Part shown: positions 1 through 8,808 of the stretch, in pieces | Layout of the letters: each line of letters starts with the position of its first letter | How positions within the stretch are numbered: the stretch's first letter is position 1 | From: DATAEU01 sp046724395 | GTDB lineage: Bacteria; Actinomycetota; UBA4738; HRBIN12 | Assembly: GCA_046724395.1 (NCBI GenBank) | Contig: JBKOWM010000005.1 | Location: 1-45,044, forward strand | Direction of reading: 5' to 3' | Length of the DNA: 45,044 bases | Position numbers and translations under genes: made by a program | The notes under the pieces: model-generated | Database searches by the model: none | What the model saw: the letters and a program-made list of their open reading frames with translations, nothing else | Told to the model about the DNA's origin: nothing

Positions 1-19
1 GGTCGCTCCCGGCACGGAG

Positions 20-125
20 CGTCGATGGTCGGGTCCCGCGCGACGCCAACCTGCGAACCCGGTCAGGTCCGGAAGGAAGCAGCCGTAAGCGGGCGCTGGC
101 GGGTGCCGCGGGGGTGCCTGGCCGG
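20..125 (+). ncRNA. ffs: Signal recognition particle RNA (small bacterial 4.5S type)
   Basis: RNA scaffold of the signal recognition particle, which binds Ffh and targets nascent membrane proteins to the translocon. The conserved apical domain IV is plain at about 60-83: ggtccggaaggaagcagc, containing the GGAA tetraloop and the asymmetric loop that Ffh recognises. Flanking arms (roughly 31-50 against 93-115, rich in cgcgacgcc / ggcgggtgccgcg) can pair into the long hairpin of the small SRP RNA class that lacks an Alu domain. The position directly upstream of dnaX matches the common ffs-dnaX order in bacteria. The exact 5' and 3' ends are estimated from pairing only. Confidence 0.9.
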
Positions 126-255
126 AGCTACCGGCCGGTGACGCGCCCGAGTCCGCAGCGGTCGACGGCGGGTGCGCGGCCACCATCTCGCTCCTTCCCC
201 GGCGGTCCTCGGCCACCGGGCGAATGGGAAGATGGACGTTCAGGCGTCGGGGGTG

Positions 256-2007
256 ATGGTGGCCGAGGACAAGCCTTACCAGTCGCTGTACCGCAAATAC
301 CGGCCCCAAGGTCCCACCGACGTTCTCGGCCAGGAGCACGTCGTCCGCGCGCTGATGGGCGCCGTGCGCGAGGGCCGCCTGGCGCACGCGTTCGTGTTCA
401 CCGGTCCTCGGGGTACGGGCAAGACCTCGACCGCGCGGATCCTCGCAAAGATGGTCAACTGCGAGCGGGGGCCGACTCCGGAGCCGTGTGGCGCCTGCGA
501 ACAGTGCGTTGCGGTGCGCGAGGGCACCCATCTCGACGTCGTCGAGATCGACGCGGCGTCGCACGGGGGCGTCGACGACGCCCGCGAGCTCCGCGAGAAG
601 GCGCCGACGGCGCCGGTTCAGGGACGCGAGAAGGTCTACATCATCGACGAGGCTCAGCGGCTGTCGCGTGAGGCGTTCGATGCGTTGTTGAAGGTCTTCG
701 AGGAGCCGCCGCCCGGCGTGCGATTCGTCCTTGCGACGACCGAGCCACACAAGATGCCGGCCACGATCATCGGGCGGTGCCAGCGCTTCGACTTCCGCCG
801 GATCCCGGCCGAAACGATCGCCGATCTCCTGGAGCGGGTCGCCGACGGCGAGGGGATGGACATGACGCGGGCCGCGGCGAACGCCATCGCACGCGCCACG
901 GAGGGGTCCGCTCGGGACGCCGAGTCGCTCCTCGATCAGGCGTCGGTTCTCGGCGGCGGCCGCGTCGACGAGGAAGTCGTCGCCTCGCTCGTCGGATCGG
1001 GGAGGTCGGATCTGCAGCTCGCGCTCGCCGACGCCATCTCGCTCGCGGACGCCAAGACGATGTTCCAGCTCGTCGACCGGACGGTCCAGGAGGGCAACGA
1101 CATCCGCGTGGTCACCTCGTCGGCGCTCACGCATTTCCGCAACCTCCTGCTCGCCCGGACGGCGCCCGACCAGGGCGATCTCCTCGACGTCACCGAGGAC
1201 GAGATCGAGCGCATCCGCACCCAAGCCGCCAAGTTCACGCCGGCCGAGCTCTCCCGCGTCATCGGCCTCCTGCTCGCCGCGCAGACCGACATGCGATGGA
1301 CGACGTCGCCTCGTCTGACCCTCGAGCTCGCGCTGATCCGCGCGACGATTCCCGAGACCGATACCGCCGCCGAGGGGCTGGTGGCGAGGATCGAGCGGCT
1401 CGAGCGCATCGCCGGCATCGCCTCAGGTGTGTCGAACGCGGCCAGGCACGAACCTGCCGCACCGACTCAGGTGGAGCCGCCCGCGGCCGGGCGGGGGCAG
1501 GCAGCGAGGCCTCAGGTGGAGCCGCCCGCGGCCGGGCAGCAACCTGCAGCGGGGCCTCAGGTGGAGCCGCCCGCCGAGCGGACGGCGGACGGTCGGGAGA
1601 CGGTCGTCGACGCCGCGGCGGCTCCGGTGCTGGGGCCGGGAACCAGCGCCATCGACATCGCGGCCATCCGACGGTCGTGGGCGCCGATGATCCAGAGCCT
1701 TCGATCGCAGGGCAAGGCCGTCCTGCCCTCCTTCCTCGAGACGGCCACCCCGGGTTCGTACGACGGAGATACGCTCGAACTCGTGTTCCCGCCCGACCGG
1801 CCCTTCGGCGTGAAGAAGGTGACGGAACGGGAGCAGGAGCTCCGCGCGGCGCTTGAAGAGACGTTCGGCATCACACCTCAGATCCGATGCGTCCTGCGAG
1901 AAGGCGTCGATCGCGTCGAGGTCATCGACGACGACCCTCCCCTGTCGGAGGAGGAGGCGCTCGAGCGAATCAAGGCGGAGCTCGGGGCGCGGGAGAGCGA
2001 GTCCTAG
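256..2007 (+). CDS. dnaX: DNA polymerase III subunit gamma/tau
   Basis: Clamp-loader ATPase that loads the beta sliding clamp and ties the two polymerase cores together. From the ATG at 256 the protein is 583 residues. Walker A GPRGTGKT lies at about residues 50-57, followed by the zinc-binding cysteine cluster (CERG..CGACEQC). The Walker B helix is YIIDEAQRLS, and the sensor/arginine-finger region reads TTEPHKMPATIIGRCQRF then EGSARDAESLLDQ. After residue about 380 comes a Pro/Ala/Glu/Gln linker carrying a 45-bp repeat, then a tau-like C-terminal domain. The start at 256 gives MVAEDKPYQSLYRKYRP, matching the usual family N-terminus; in-frame ATGs at 172 and 232 are alternatives. No slippery A-run was seen, so gamma is unlikely to be made by frameshifting as in E. 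coli. recR follows without a gap. Confidence 0.95.
   Translation: MVAEDKPYQSLYRKYRPQGPTDVLGQEHVVRALMGAVREGRLAHAFVFTGPRGTGKTSTARILAKMVNCERGPTPEPCGACEQCVAVREGTHLDVVEIDAASHGGVDDARELREKAPTAPVQGREKVYIIDEAQRLSREAFDALLKVFEEPPPGVRFVLATTEPHKMPATIIGRCQRFDFRRIPAETIADLLERVADGEGMDMTRAAANAIARATEGSARDAESLLDQASVLGGGRVDEEVVASLVGSGRSDLQLALADAISLADAKTMFQLVDRTVQEGNDIRVVTSSALTHFRNLLLARTAPDQGDLLDVTEDEIERIRTQAAKFTPAELSRVIGLLLAAQTDMRWTTSPRLTLELALIRATIPETDTAAEGLVARIERLERIAGIASGVSNAARHEPAAPTQVEPPAAGRGQAARPQVEPPAAGQQPAAGPQVEPPAERTADGRETVVDAAAAPVLGPGTSAIDIAAIRRSWAPMIQSLRSQGKAVLPSFLETATPGSYDGDTLELVFPPDRPFGVKKVTEREQELRAALEETFGITPQIRCVLREGVDRVEVIDDDPPLSEEEALERIKAELGARESES
1467..1578 (+). repeat. 45-bp in-frame tandem repeat in the dnaX linker
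   Basis: Units begin with tcaggtggagccgcccgc at 1467, 1512 and 1557, a constant period of 45 bp; the third copy is partial. Each encodes QVEPPAAG plus a variable seven-residue tail. It sits in the flexible linker between the ATPase/collar region and the C-terminal domain, so copy-number change would only alter linker length. Confidence 0.85.
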
Positions 2008-2601
2008 GTGTACGAAGGACCGATCCAAGACCTGATCGACGAGCTCTCGCGGCTTCCCGGAATCGGGCCGAAGTCCGCCCAGCGGCTCGCGTTTCACATC
2101 GTGAAGCAACCTCCCGACGAGGCCAAGCGTTTGGCCGAGGCTCTCCTCGGCGCTAAAGAGCGGATCTCGTTCTGCGTCGAATGCGGAAACGTCGCGGAGG
2201 GGGAACGGTGCCGCATCTGCCGCGATCCCGGCCGGGATCCCGCCGTGCTGTGCGTCGTGGAGGAGCCCAAGGACGCCGCGACCGTCGAGAAAGCGGGCGT
2301 GATCCGGGGGCGGTACCACGTGCTGGGCGGCGCGATCAGCCCGCTCGACGGCATCGGCCCCGAGGACCTGCGCGTGCAGGAGCTGCTCGACCGCGTGGAG
2401 CGCCAGGGCGTGACCGAGGTCATCATCGCGACGAACCCGAACCTCGAGGGAAACGCTACCGCGATGTACGTCGCTGCCTTGTTGAAGCCGCTCGGTGTGC
2501 GCGTCACGCGGCTGGCGAGCGGGCTCCCGGTGGGCGGGGACCTCGAATACGCCGACGAAGTGACGCTGTCGCAGGCGCTCGAGGGTAGGCGCGAGCTGTA
2601 G
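2008..2601 (+). CDS. recR: Recombination mediator protein RecR
   Basis: Works with RecO (and RecF) to load RecA on gapped DNA. The 197-residue length is normal. In order: helix-hairpin-helix LPGIGPKSAQRLAFHI at about residues 12-27, a C4 zinc finger (CVECGN...CRICRD) at about 57-72, and a Toprim domain opening with VVEEPKDAATVEKAG and including GGAISPLDGIGPEDL. The C-terminal Walker-B-like stretch is GLPVGGDLEYADEVTL. It starts with GTG immediately after the dnaX stop, so it is translationally coupled to dnaX. In most bacteria ybaB/ebfC lies between these two genes; here there is no room for it. Confidence 0.95.
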   Translation: MYEGPIQDLIDELSRLPGIGPKSAQRLAFHIVKQPPDEAKRLAEALLGAKERISFCVECGNVAEGERCRICRDPGRDPAVLCVVEEPKDAATVEKAGVIRGRYHVLGGAISPLDGIGPEDLRVQELLDRVERQGVTEVIIATNPNLEGNATAMYVAALLKPLGVRVTRLASGLPVGGDLEYADEVTLSQALEGRREL

Positions 2602-2622
2602 CCACGTTGCTAGGCTCCATGG

Positions 2623-4704
2623 GTGGTGGTGGGCTCCGAGTACCCGCGCGCGTACGCGCGGACGAAGCGGTTCACCCTCGGGGCGCCGCGAACGTTCACC
2701 GTCGCACCCGACGGACGCCGCGTCCTGTTCCTGCGATCGCGCGCCGGCGACGACCCGACGAACGCGCTCTGGTCTTTTGAGATCGAGGCGGCCGAGGAGC
2801 GTCTCCTCTTCGACCCAAGCGAGTTCGGTGACGACGCGGCCGTCTCTCGGGCCGAGCTCGACCGCCGCGAACGCGTCGGCGAGCGGGGAGGCGGCATCAC
2901 CGCGTACTCGACCGACGCGGAGGCCACGAAGGCGGTCTTCGCCCTCGGCGGGCGGTTGATGCTGGTCGACGTCGACAGCGGCGAGGCGTTCGAGCTGATC
3001 TCCGATGTGTCGGCCGACGATCCCCGGCTCGATCCGACGGCCCGGCGAGTCGCGTACGTCATCGACGGCGCATTGCACGTTCACGATCTCGAGGGCGCGG
3101 ATCGTGTCCTCGCTCTCGAGGACGACCCCGACGTCACGTGGGGGCTTCCCGAGTTCGTTGCGGCCGAGGAGATGGACCGCGTTCGCGGGCACTGGTTCTC
3201 GCCCGACGGCGACCGTCTGGCCGCGGCGCGCGTCGACGTTTCGCCGGTCAAGACGTGGTGGATCTCCGATCCGGCCGATCCCGAGAAGCCGCCGCGACCC
3301 ATCCGCTATCCGCAGGCGGGCACGGACAACGCGGTCGTCACACTGCACGTCTTCGACGTGTGGACCGGCGATCGCGTCGACGTGCAGTGGGATCGCGAGG
3401 CATTCCCGTACCTGGCGCGCGCCGACTGGTCGGAGGGGTCTCCGCTCACGACCCTGGTCGTCTCGCGCGATCAGCGTCGCGCCCACGTCCTCGAGGTCGC
3501 GCCGTCGGGCGCAACGACCGTGCTGCGCGAGGAGACCGACCCCGAGTGGATCGATCTTCCGTACGGCGGTCCCACGCGGCTCGACGACGGTCGCATCGTT
3601 ACGATTCGAGCGGATCGCGACGCCGACGCGTACCGACTCGTCGTTGGCGACGAAGATGTCACCGACGCGACGCTCCAAGTCCGATCGATCCTCGAGACCG
3701 CGGACGCGATCCTGTTCACCGCCTCCGAGGACGACCCGACCCAGGTTCATCTGTATCGGTGGACGGCTGGCGAGGGCGTTCGGCGGCTGACCGATGAGCC
3801 GGGCGTGCACTCCGGCGATGGCGCCGGATCCGTGATCGTCCGCGTGTCGTCGACGCTGAGCGAGCCCCGTGCCGAGGTCGTCGTCTCGAGAAACGACGAA
3901 CCGGTCGGGCGCGTCCGGTCGAACGTCGAACGTCCGCCCCTGGTGGCCGCCCCGCGGTTTCTCACGCTCGGGCAACGCCGGCTCCGAGCCGCGTTGCTCA
4001 CGCCGGGCGGGCGCGACGCGGACGGGCCGCTTCCCGTCTTGCTCGACCCGTACGGCGGTCCACACTTCGCCCGCGTGACGCGGTCGCAGGCGGCGCATCT
4101 CACGTCTCAGTGGTTCGCGAACGAGCTCGGCGCCGCCGTGCTCGTCATCGACGGGCGCGGGACGCCCGGGCGCGGACCGGCGTGGGACCGCGGCGTCCAC
4201 CGGGACTTCGGCGTGACGCTCGAGGATCAGGTGGATGGATTGTTCGCGGCGGCGGACGACCTCGGCTTCCTCGACCTGTCCAAGGTGGCGATGCGCGGCT
4301 GGTCGTTCGGCGGCTACTTATCGGCGATGGCGGTGCTTCGCCGACCCGATGTGTTCCACTGCGCCGTCGCCGGCGCCCCCGTGACCGACGACGCGCTGTA
4401 CGACACGTACTACACGGAGCGGTACCTCGGGACGCCACAGGACGATGCCGACGCCTATCGGCGGAGCTCGATCCTCGACGACGCGCCAAAGCTTGAGCGC
4501 CCCCTGCTGCTGATCCACGGGCTGGCGGATGACAACGTCGTGGCGGCGCACTCACTCCTGCTCTCGGCGGCCCTGTTCGAATACGGACGCCGGCACGAGC
4601 TCGCGATCCTGCCGGGCGCGACGCACCGGCACACCAACGAGGAAGCGATCCTGCGGCTCGAGGTCGACTTCCTGACGCGATCCCTGGGCATCGGCTCCGG
4701 CTGA
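2623..4704 (+). CDS. S9 family peptidase, dipeptidyl-peptidase IV-like
   Basis: Serine peptidase of the prolyl oligopeptidase clan, predicted to clip dipeptides from peptide N-termini. It has 693 residues. The N-terminal two thirds look like the DPP-IV beta-propeller and include AAEEMDRVRGHWFSPDG, whose paired glutamates (E182/E183) match the Glu-Glu motif that anchors the substrate amino terminus in the S9B subfamily. The C-terminal alpha/beta-hydrolase domain shows GWSFGGY (nucleophile S561), DDNV (D637) and GATHRH (H668 or H670). No signal peptide or membrane segment is visible, so it probably acts in the cytosol, unlike most secreted or anchored DPP-IV enzymes. The start is one of three consecutive GTG codons from 2623. 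It lies 21 bp after recR and is followed by a strong hairpin. Confidence 0.88.
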   Translation: MVVGSEYPRAYARTKRFTLGAPRTFTVAPDGRRVLFLRSRAGDDPTNALWSFEIEAAEERLLFDPSEFGDDAAVSRAELDRRERVGERGGGITAYSTDAEATKAVFALGGRLMLVDVDSGEAFELISDVSADDPRLDPTARRVAYVIDGALHVHDLEGADRVLALEDDPDVTWGLPEFVAAEEMDRVRGHWFSPDGDRLAAARVDVSPVKTWWISDPADPEKPPRPIRYPQAGTDNAVVTLHVFDVWTGDRVDVQWDREAFPYLARADWSEGSPLTTLVVSRDQRRAHVLEVAPSGATTVLREETDPEWIDLPYGGPTRLDDGRIVTIRADRDADAYRLVVGDEDVTDATLQVRSILETADAILFTASEDDPTQVHLYRWTAGEGVRRLTDEPGVHSGDGAGSVIVRVSSTLSEPRAEVVVSRNDEPVGRVRSNVERPPLVAAPRFLTLGQRRLRAALLTPGGRDADGPLPVLLDPYGGPHFARVTRSQAAHLTSQWFANELGAAVLVIDGRGTPGRGPAWDRGVHRDFGVTLEDQVDGLFAAADDLGFLDLSKVAMRGWSFGGYLSAMAVLRRPDVFHCAVAGAPVTDDALYDTYYTERYLGTPQDDADAYRRSSILDDAPKLERPLLLIHGLADDNVVAAHSLLLSAALFEYGRRHELAILPGATHRHTNEEAILRLEVDFLTRSLGIGSG

Positions 4705-4735
4705 TGCCGGGCTGTCCGGATTCCCAGCCGGCATC
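4703..4735 (+). terminator. Hairpin after the S9 peptidase gene
   Basis: gatgccgg(g)ctg pairs with cagccggcatc, an 11-bp stem with one bulged G and a 10-nt loop, starting inside the TGA stop. There is no T-run after it, so it is a candidate terminator or mRNA 3' end. It separates the dnaX-recR-peptidase unit from lysC. Confidence 0.45.
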
Positions 4736-4798
4736 GACGCGGCTGTTACCCTCGAATCACGCCGGTTTCGGCCGCCCGCGAACCAGGCAGGAACGTCC

Positions 4799-6025
4799 GT
4801 GTCGATCATCGTCCAGAAGTACGGCGGCACCTCGGTCGGCGACGCCGACCGGATCGAAGCCGTTGCGGACCGCGTCGTGCGATACCGGGAGCTTGGTCAC
4901 GACGTCGTGGTCGTCGTGTCGGCCATGGGCCACACGACCGATGAACTCCTGGGGCTCGCCGCTCAGATCGCCTCGGTGCCCGAGCCTCGCGAACTCGACA
5001 TGCTGCTCACCGCCGGCGAGCGGATCGCGATGTCGCTCGTGGCGATCGCCGTCAACGCCCGAGGTTGCCGCGCGGCCTCGTATACCGGCTCACAGGCAGG
5101 GATCATTACCGACACTCAGCACGGCAAGGCGCGGATCGTCGAGATCCGTCCCCGGCGGATCGTGGAGTCGCTCGACGCCGGCAACGTGGTGATCGTCGCT
5201 GGATTCCAGGGGTTGTCGACGTCGTACGACATTACGACGCTGGGGCGCGGCGGCTCCGACACCACCGCTGTGGCGCTGGCCGCCGCCCTCGGCGCCGAAG
5301 CATGCGAGATCTACACCGACGTCGACGGCGTCTACACGTCGGATCCGCGGGTCGTCCCGACAGCCCGCAAGATCGGTCGAATCTCGTACGAGGAGATGCT
5401 CGAGCTGGCTGCGAGCGGCGCGCAGGTGCTCCAGCTCCGGTCGGTCGAGTACGCTCGGCGCAACGGCGTGCCGATACATGTTCGGTCGTCGTTCGACGAC
5501 GTCGACGGCACGTGGGTCGTCGAGGAGGAGCAGGTCGGCGTGGAGCAGGCGTTGATCTCGGGCGTGGCCCTGGACGTGGGCGAGGCCAAGATCACCCTCC
5601 TGGACGTCCCCGACCGCCCGGGCGTCGCGGCGTCGATCTTCCGCGCCGTTGCCGCCGAGGGCGTGCACGTCGACATGATCGTGCAGAACGTGGCGCACGA
5701 CGGCCACACGGACCTGTCGTTTACGGTTGCGCGCGACGACTTGCCGCGACTCGAGCCCGTCCTCGACCGCGTCGTCAAGGAGATCGGCGCGCCGGACTAC
5801 ACGACCGACGACGGAATCGCCAAGGTCTCGCTGATCGGTGCGGGAATGCGGAGCAATCCCGGCGTGGTCGCCGACATGTTCGAGGCGCTCGCTGCCAGGG
5901 GAATCAACATCGAGATGATCTCGACGTCGTCGATCCGTGTCTCGTGCATCGTTCGTCGCGGCGATGCCGAGGAGGCGGTGCGAACCGTTCACGACCGGTT
6001 CGACGTCGGCACGGCCGAGCGATGA
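4799..6025 (+). CDS. lysC: Aspartate kinase
   Basis: Phosphorylates aspartate, the first step towards lysine, threonine, methionine and diaminopimelate. The 408-residue length fits the lysine-sensitive class II enzyme. The amino-acid kinase domain has KYGGTSVG near residue 7, GRGGSDTTAVALAAALGAE near 150 and DVDGVYTSDPR near 178. Two ACT domains follow, beginning around ITLLDVPDRPGVAA and VSLIGAGMRSNPGV, which normally bind lysine or threonine for feedback inhibition. A GTG start at 4799 is preceded by aggaac. In this enzyme class an internal start often yields a separate regulatory beta chain; I did not identify that start. asd lies two genes downstream, as in Actinomycetota. Confidence 0.95.
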   Translation: MSIIVQKYGGTSVGDADRIEAVADRVVRYRELGHDVVVVVSAMGHTTDELLGLAAQIASVPEPRELDMLLTAGERIAMSLVAIAVNARGCRAASYTGSQAGIITDTQHGKARIVEIRPRRIVESLDAGNVVIVAGFQGLSTSYDITTLGRGGSDTTAVALAAALGAEACEIYTDVDGVYTSDPRVVPTARKIGRISYEEMLELAASGAQVLQLRSVEYARRNGVPIHVRSSFDDVDGTWVVEEEQVGVEQALISGVALDVGEAKITLLDVPDRPGVAASIFRAVAAEGVHVDMIVQNVAHDGHTDLSFTVARDDLPRLEPVLDRVVKEIGAPDYTTDDGIAKVSLIGAGMRSNPGVVADMFEALAARGINIEMISTSSIRVSCIVRRGDAEEAVRTVHDRFDVGTAER

Positions 6026-6708
6026 TCGTCTGCCCCAGCTGCCGGCACGCGAACGACGAGGAAGCCGTCGCGTGCGAGCGGTGCGGTGGCCCACTCACGC
6101 CCGGCCCCACGCAGATGCTCGCGCGCCGGGCGCCCGCTCAGCGTCCGCCGATCGAGATCGCCGAACCGAGGCCTCCATCGCCGTGGCGGGCGGCGGTCGT
6201 GCTGGGCGTGCTGGCCGGCGTCGCGATCGGCGCCGCCGCATGGTTCGCATTCCGGCCGGATCCCTGTCAGGGCACCAACTTCACGTCGAACCAGTTCGGC
6301 TACTGCCTAATGCTGCCGCAGAACTGGGAGTGGGCGCCGGCCAAATTCGGCGAGTCCGTCACCGTGGATCAGTTCTCGCCGCCGTCCCAGTCGGCAACCG
6401 TGCTCGTCGAGGCGGCCGACCTTCCCGACGACGCCGACGTGGCGGCGTTCGCGGCCGCCGTGCGGCAGCGGGATCAGGAGGCCCAGCTAACTCCGGGACC
6501 GATCCGGGAGGCGTCCGTCGACGGGGCGGACGCGCTGTCCTGGGACATCCACTACACGTCGAACTCCGGCAGGCGGTACGCCGTCCGAGAGGTCGTGGTC
6601 GTGAACGATCATTTCGGATGGCGCCTGGTGCTGAACGACGTCGCCGACTCGTTCGATGAGCATGCACCGCAATTCGACGGGATGGTGGAGTCGTTCCGGT
6701 TCACCTGA
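6022..6708 (+). CDS. Zinc-ribbon, single-pass membrane protein of unknown function
   Basis: 228 residues, start ATG overlapping the lysC stop (ATGA), so it is translationally coupled. The N-terminus is a short zinc ribbon (CPSCRHAN...ACERCGGPL, residues 4-25). A Pro/Arg-rich stretch follows, then one hydrophobic segment at about residues 54-74. The rest, about 150 residues, is predicted to lie outside and contains two cysteines (DPCQGTNF, FGYCLMLP) and a pattern seen in PsbP/DUF1795-like lipobox-free domains (GYCLMLPQNWEW...). I do not recognise a specific function. Its position between two enzymes of the aspartate pathway is probably incidental. Confidence 0.75.
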   Translation: MIVCPSCRHANDEEAVACERCGGPLTPGPTQMLARRAPAQRPPIEIAEPRPPSPWRAAVVLGVLAGVAIGAAAWFAFRPDPCQGTNFTSNQFGYCLMLPQNWEWAPAKFGESVTVDQFSPPSQSATVLVEAADLPDDADVAAFAAAVRQRDQEAQLTPGPIREASVDGADALSWDIHYTSNSGRRYAVREVVVVNDHFGWRLVLNDVADSFDEHAPQFDGMVESFRFT

Positions 6709-6735
6709 GCCGGCCTTGCCAATCTCATCGGTACC

Positions 6736-7770
6736 ATGGCACCCATGCGGGTCGCCGTAGTCGGGGCCACCGGAGCCGTCGGGCGTCAGATGGTCCGCAT
6801 CCTCGAGGAGCGGTCCTTCCCCGTCGGCGAGCTCGTGCCGCTCGCGTCGGAGCGGACGGCCGGCACGAGGCTGCGGTTCGGCGGCGACGAGCACGAGGTC
6901 CGTGTGCTGTCGCTCGACGCCCTCCAGGGCGTCGACGTGGCGTTGAGCTCGTGCGGGAGCTCGGTGGCGAGAACGTGGGTTCCGCAGGCCGCCCGCGCCG
7001 GCACGACGTGCATCGACAACTCGTCCGCGTTCCGCATGGACCCGTCGGCGGCTCTGACCATCCCCGAGGTCAATCCCGAGTCGCTCGAGGACCGTCCGAA
7101 GATCGTCTCGGTTCCGAACTGCACCATCATCACGACGCTGATGGCGGTCGCGCCGTTGCATCGGGCCGCGGGGCTTCGCTCGCTGGTCGTGTCGTCCTAC
7201 CAATCGGTCTCGGGCGCCGGCGCGAGGGGCGTTCGGGAGCTCGCCGAGCAGGTAGAGAAGCTTCACGGAATGGAGGACGACCTCGCGCGCCCGGACCTCG
7301 ACGCCCTGCCCGTGGGCGAGGTCTTCGGCAAGACGATCGCCTACAACGTTGTCGCCAAGATCGACGTCTTCGACGCGAACACCGGGTTCACGTTCGAGGA
7401 GATCAAGATGCAGCGTGAGGCCAGGCGGATCCTGTCGACGCCAGACCTGGACGTCGCGGCAACATGCGTGCGGGTGCCGGTGCCGGTGGGTCACAGCGTG
7501 TCGATCCATGCGACGTTCGATCATCCGATCTCGCCCGACGAGGCGCGAGAGACTCTCTCCGCTGCGGCCGGCGTGGACTTGCGCGACGATCCGGCGAACG
7601 ACGTCTACCCGAGCCCCATCGAGGCGGCCGGAATCGATGACGTCCTCGTCGGCCGAATCCGCCGTCCCGGAGGACGCGACAACGCCCTCATGCTGTTCGC
7701 GTGCGCGGACAACCTCCGCAAGGGTGCGGCCCTGAACGCCGTGCAGATCGCCGAGCGGCTTTTCGCGTGA
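6736..7770 (+). CDS. asd: Aspartate-semialdehyde dehydrogenase
   Basis: Reduces aspartyl phosphate to aspartate semialdehyde with NADPH, the step after LysC and the branch point to lysine/DAP and to threonine/methionine. It has 344 residues. The NADP-binding loop VGATGAVG is at residues 9-16 and the catalytic cysteine is C129 in SVPNCTIITT. The substrate-binding stretch SSYQSVSGAGARGVREL and the later RVPVPVGHS are also typical. No clear ribosome-binding site precedes ATG 6736 or the in-frame ATG at 6745; the latter would remove only MAP and starts at MRVAVVG, so either is possible. The stop overlaps the next gene's GTG. Confidence 0.94.
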   Translation: MAPMRVAVVGATGAVGRQMVRILEERSFPVGELVPLASERTAGTRLRFGGDEHEVRVLSLDALQGVDVALSSCGSSVARTWVPQAARAGTTCIDNSSAFRMDPSAALTIPEVNPESLEDRPKIVSVPNCTIITTLMAVAPLHRAAGLRSLVVSSYQSVSGAGARGVRELAEQVEKLHGMEDDLARPDLDALPVGEVFGKTIAYNVVAKIDVFDANTGFTFEEIKMQREARRILSTPDLDVAATCVRVPVPVGHSVSIHATFDHPISPDEARETLSAAAGVDLRDDPANDVYPSPIEAAGIDDVLVGRIRRPGGRDNALMLFACADNLRKGAALNAVQIAERLFA

Positions 7771-8189
7771 GCGACGGCTCGCCCGCGCGCGACCCGTCGT
7801 GCATCTTCTGCGACATCGTCGCGGGGCGGGCTCCCGCCGAGCGCGTCCTCGAGGACGACCTGACCCTCGCATTCATGGATACGTCGCCCGCCTCGGACGG
7901 CCACGTCCTGGTGATCCCGAAGCGCCATCAGCCCGATGTCTTCTCGCTCGAGGACCCCGAGACCGATGCCGTCTGGCACTCCACGCTGCGCGTCGCGCAC
8001 GCGGTTCGCGAGGCGCTCCGACCCGACGGGATGAACCTGCATCAATCGAACGGGCGCGTCGCGAACCAGCATGTCATGCACTTCCATATTCATGTGATCC
8101 CGCGCTACGCGACCGGCGGAACGGGTTCGCGCTCGCGAATCATCGACGCGGCGAAGCGCATCCGCGTGGTCTTCGATCGCGCCGGTTGA
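7767..8189 (+). CDS. HIT family nucleotide hydrolase/transferase
   Basis: Histidine-triad protein, probably a purine nucleoside phosphoramidase or Hint-like hydrolase. The 140 residues begin at a GTG that overlaps the asd stop (GTGA). A pair of N-terminal cysteines in SCIFCDIVAG fits the zinc-binding Hint subgroup. The fold signatures VLEDDLTLAFMD and GHVLVIPKRHQ follow, and the triad is HFHIHVIPR near residue 110. Coupling to asd suggests co-transcription but gives no functional link. The substrate is unknown. Confidence 0.9.
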   Translation: MSDGSPARDPSCIFCDIVAGRAPAERVLEDDLTLAFMDTSPASDGHVLVIPKRHQPDVFSLEDPETDAVWHSTLRVAHAVREALRPDGMNLHQSNGRVANQHVMHFHIHVIPRYATGGTGSRSRIIDAAKRIRVVFDRAG

Positions 8190-8205
8190 CGCCGGGCAAG
8201 CGCCC

Positions 8206-8808
8206 TCACGACATATCGCACGTCACGCGGCATTCCCGGGATCGTGTCGGACGAGATCGGTACTGGAAGGGGAGTCCGACGAAGAACAATCCCGGGACCG
8301 TGGTCGAGACGCCGCGGACGTGCACGAGCCGCCCGTCCGCGTCGAACGCGGGAACGTCGAGGAACGACAGGTCGTTTCCAAGTCCAGTCGACCAGATCAC
8401 GTTCGCGACCGGGAGCGCGCCGCGGTCATCCACGACCGGGAGCCCACCCTCCACTGCGACGACGCGACCGACGCGCTCGACGCCGGCGCCGAGCAGCCAG
8501 CTCGGCTTGACGCGTACGAGGGGAGCGCCCCTGCCTTCGAACTTCTCACGCATCTTCCGCCCGATGGGCGTGCGGAGCGTCACGACGTGCCGCCCGAGGA
8601 AGGTGACGACGCGTGTCGCGATGTGGCGCGCGAACCATTTGTCGATGTCGAACGGCATCGACCCGGTGCTGCGTCCGGCAAGCCACGTTGGGTGCGTTCG
8701 GACGACCTCCATTGCGATGTCCGCACCGGAGTTGCCCGCCCCGACGACGAGCACTCCACCGTGGCCGAGCTGCGAGGGATTGCGGTACTCGGCCGAATGC
8801 ATCTGGAG
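8206..8808 (-). pseudogene. Remnant of a flavin-dependent monooxygenase (C-terminal half)
   Basis: Reading from 8808 down, homology starts abruptly at QMHSAEYRNPSQL and continues with the NADPH-binding loop VLVVGAGNSGADIA. It then has the family C-terminus, with VIWSTGL and a closing PGLFFVGLPFQYR, the pattern of CzcO/FMO-like NAD(P)/FAD monooxygenases. The N-terminal FAD-binding Rossmann domain (about 150-170 residues) is absent. An open frame extends to 8916 on this strand, but that stretch is antisense to a cupredoxin fragment and shows no family similarity. The homology break lies at about 8806, exactly where the + strand cupredoxin remnant begins. It is presumed non-functional. Confidence 0.75.

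Noticed and set aside
256..2007. Programmed frameshift producing gamma in dnaX
   Set aside because: No A-rich slippery sequence or suitable stem was seen; the frame is open to the end.
1423..4200. 925-codon open frame on the - strand
   Set aside because: It lies antisense to dnaX, recR and the peptidase, has no family motifs and an Arg/Asp/Val-rich composition typical of high-GC shadow frames.
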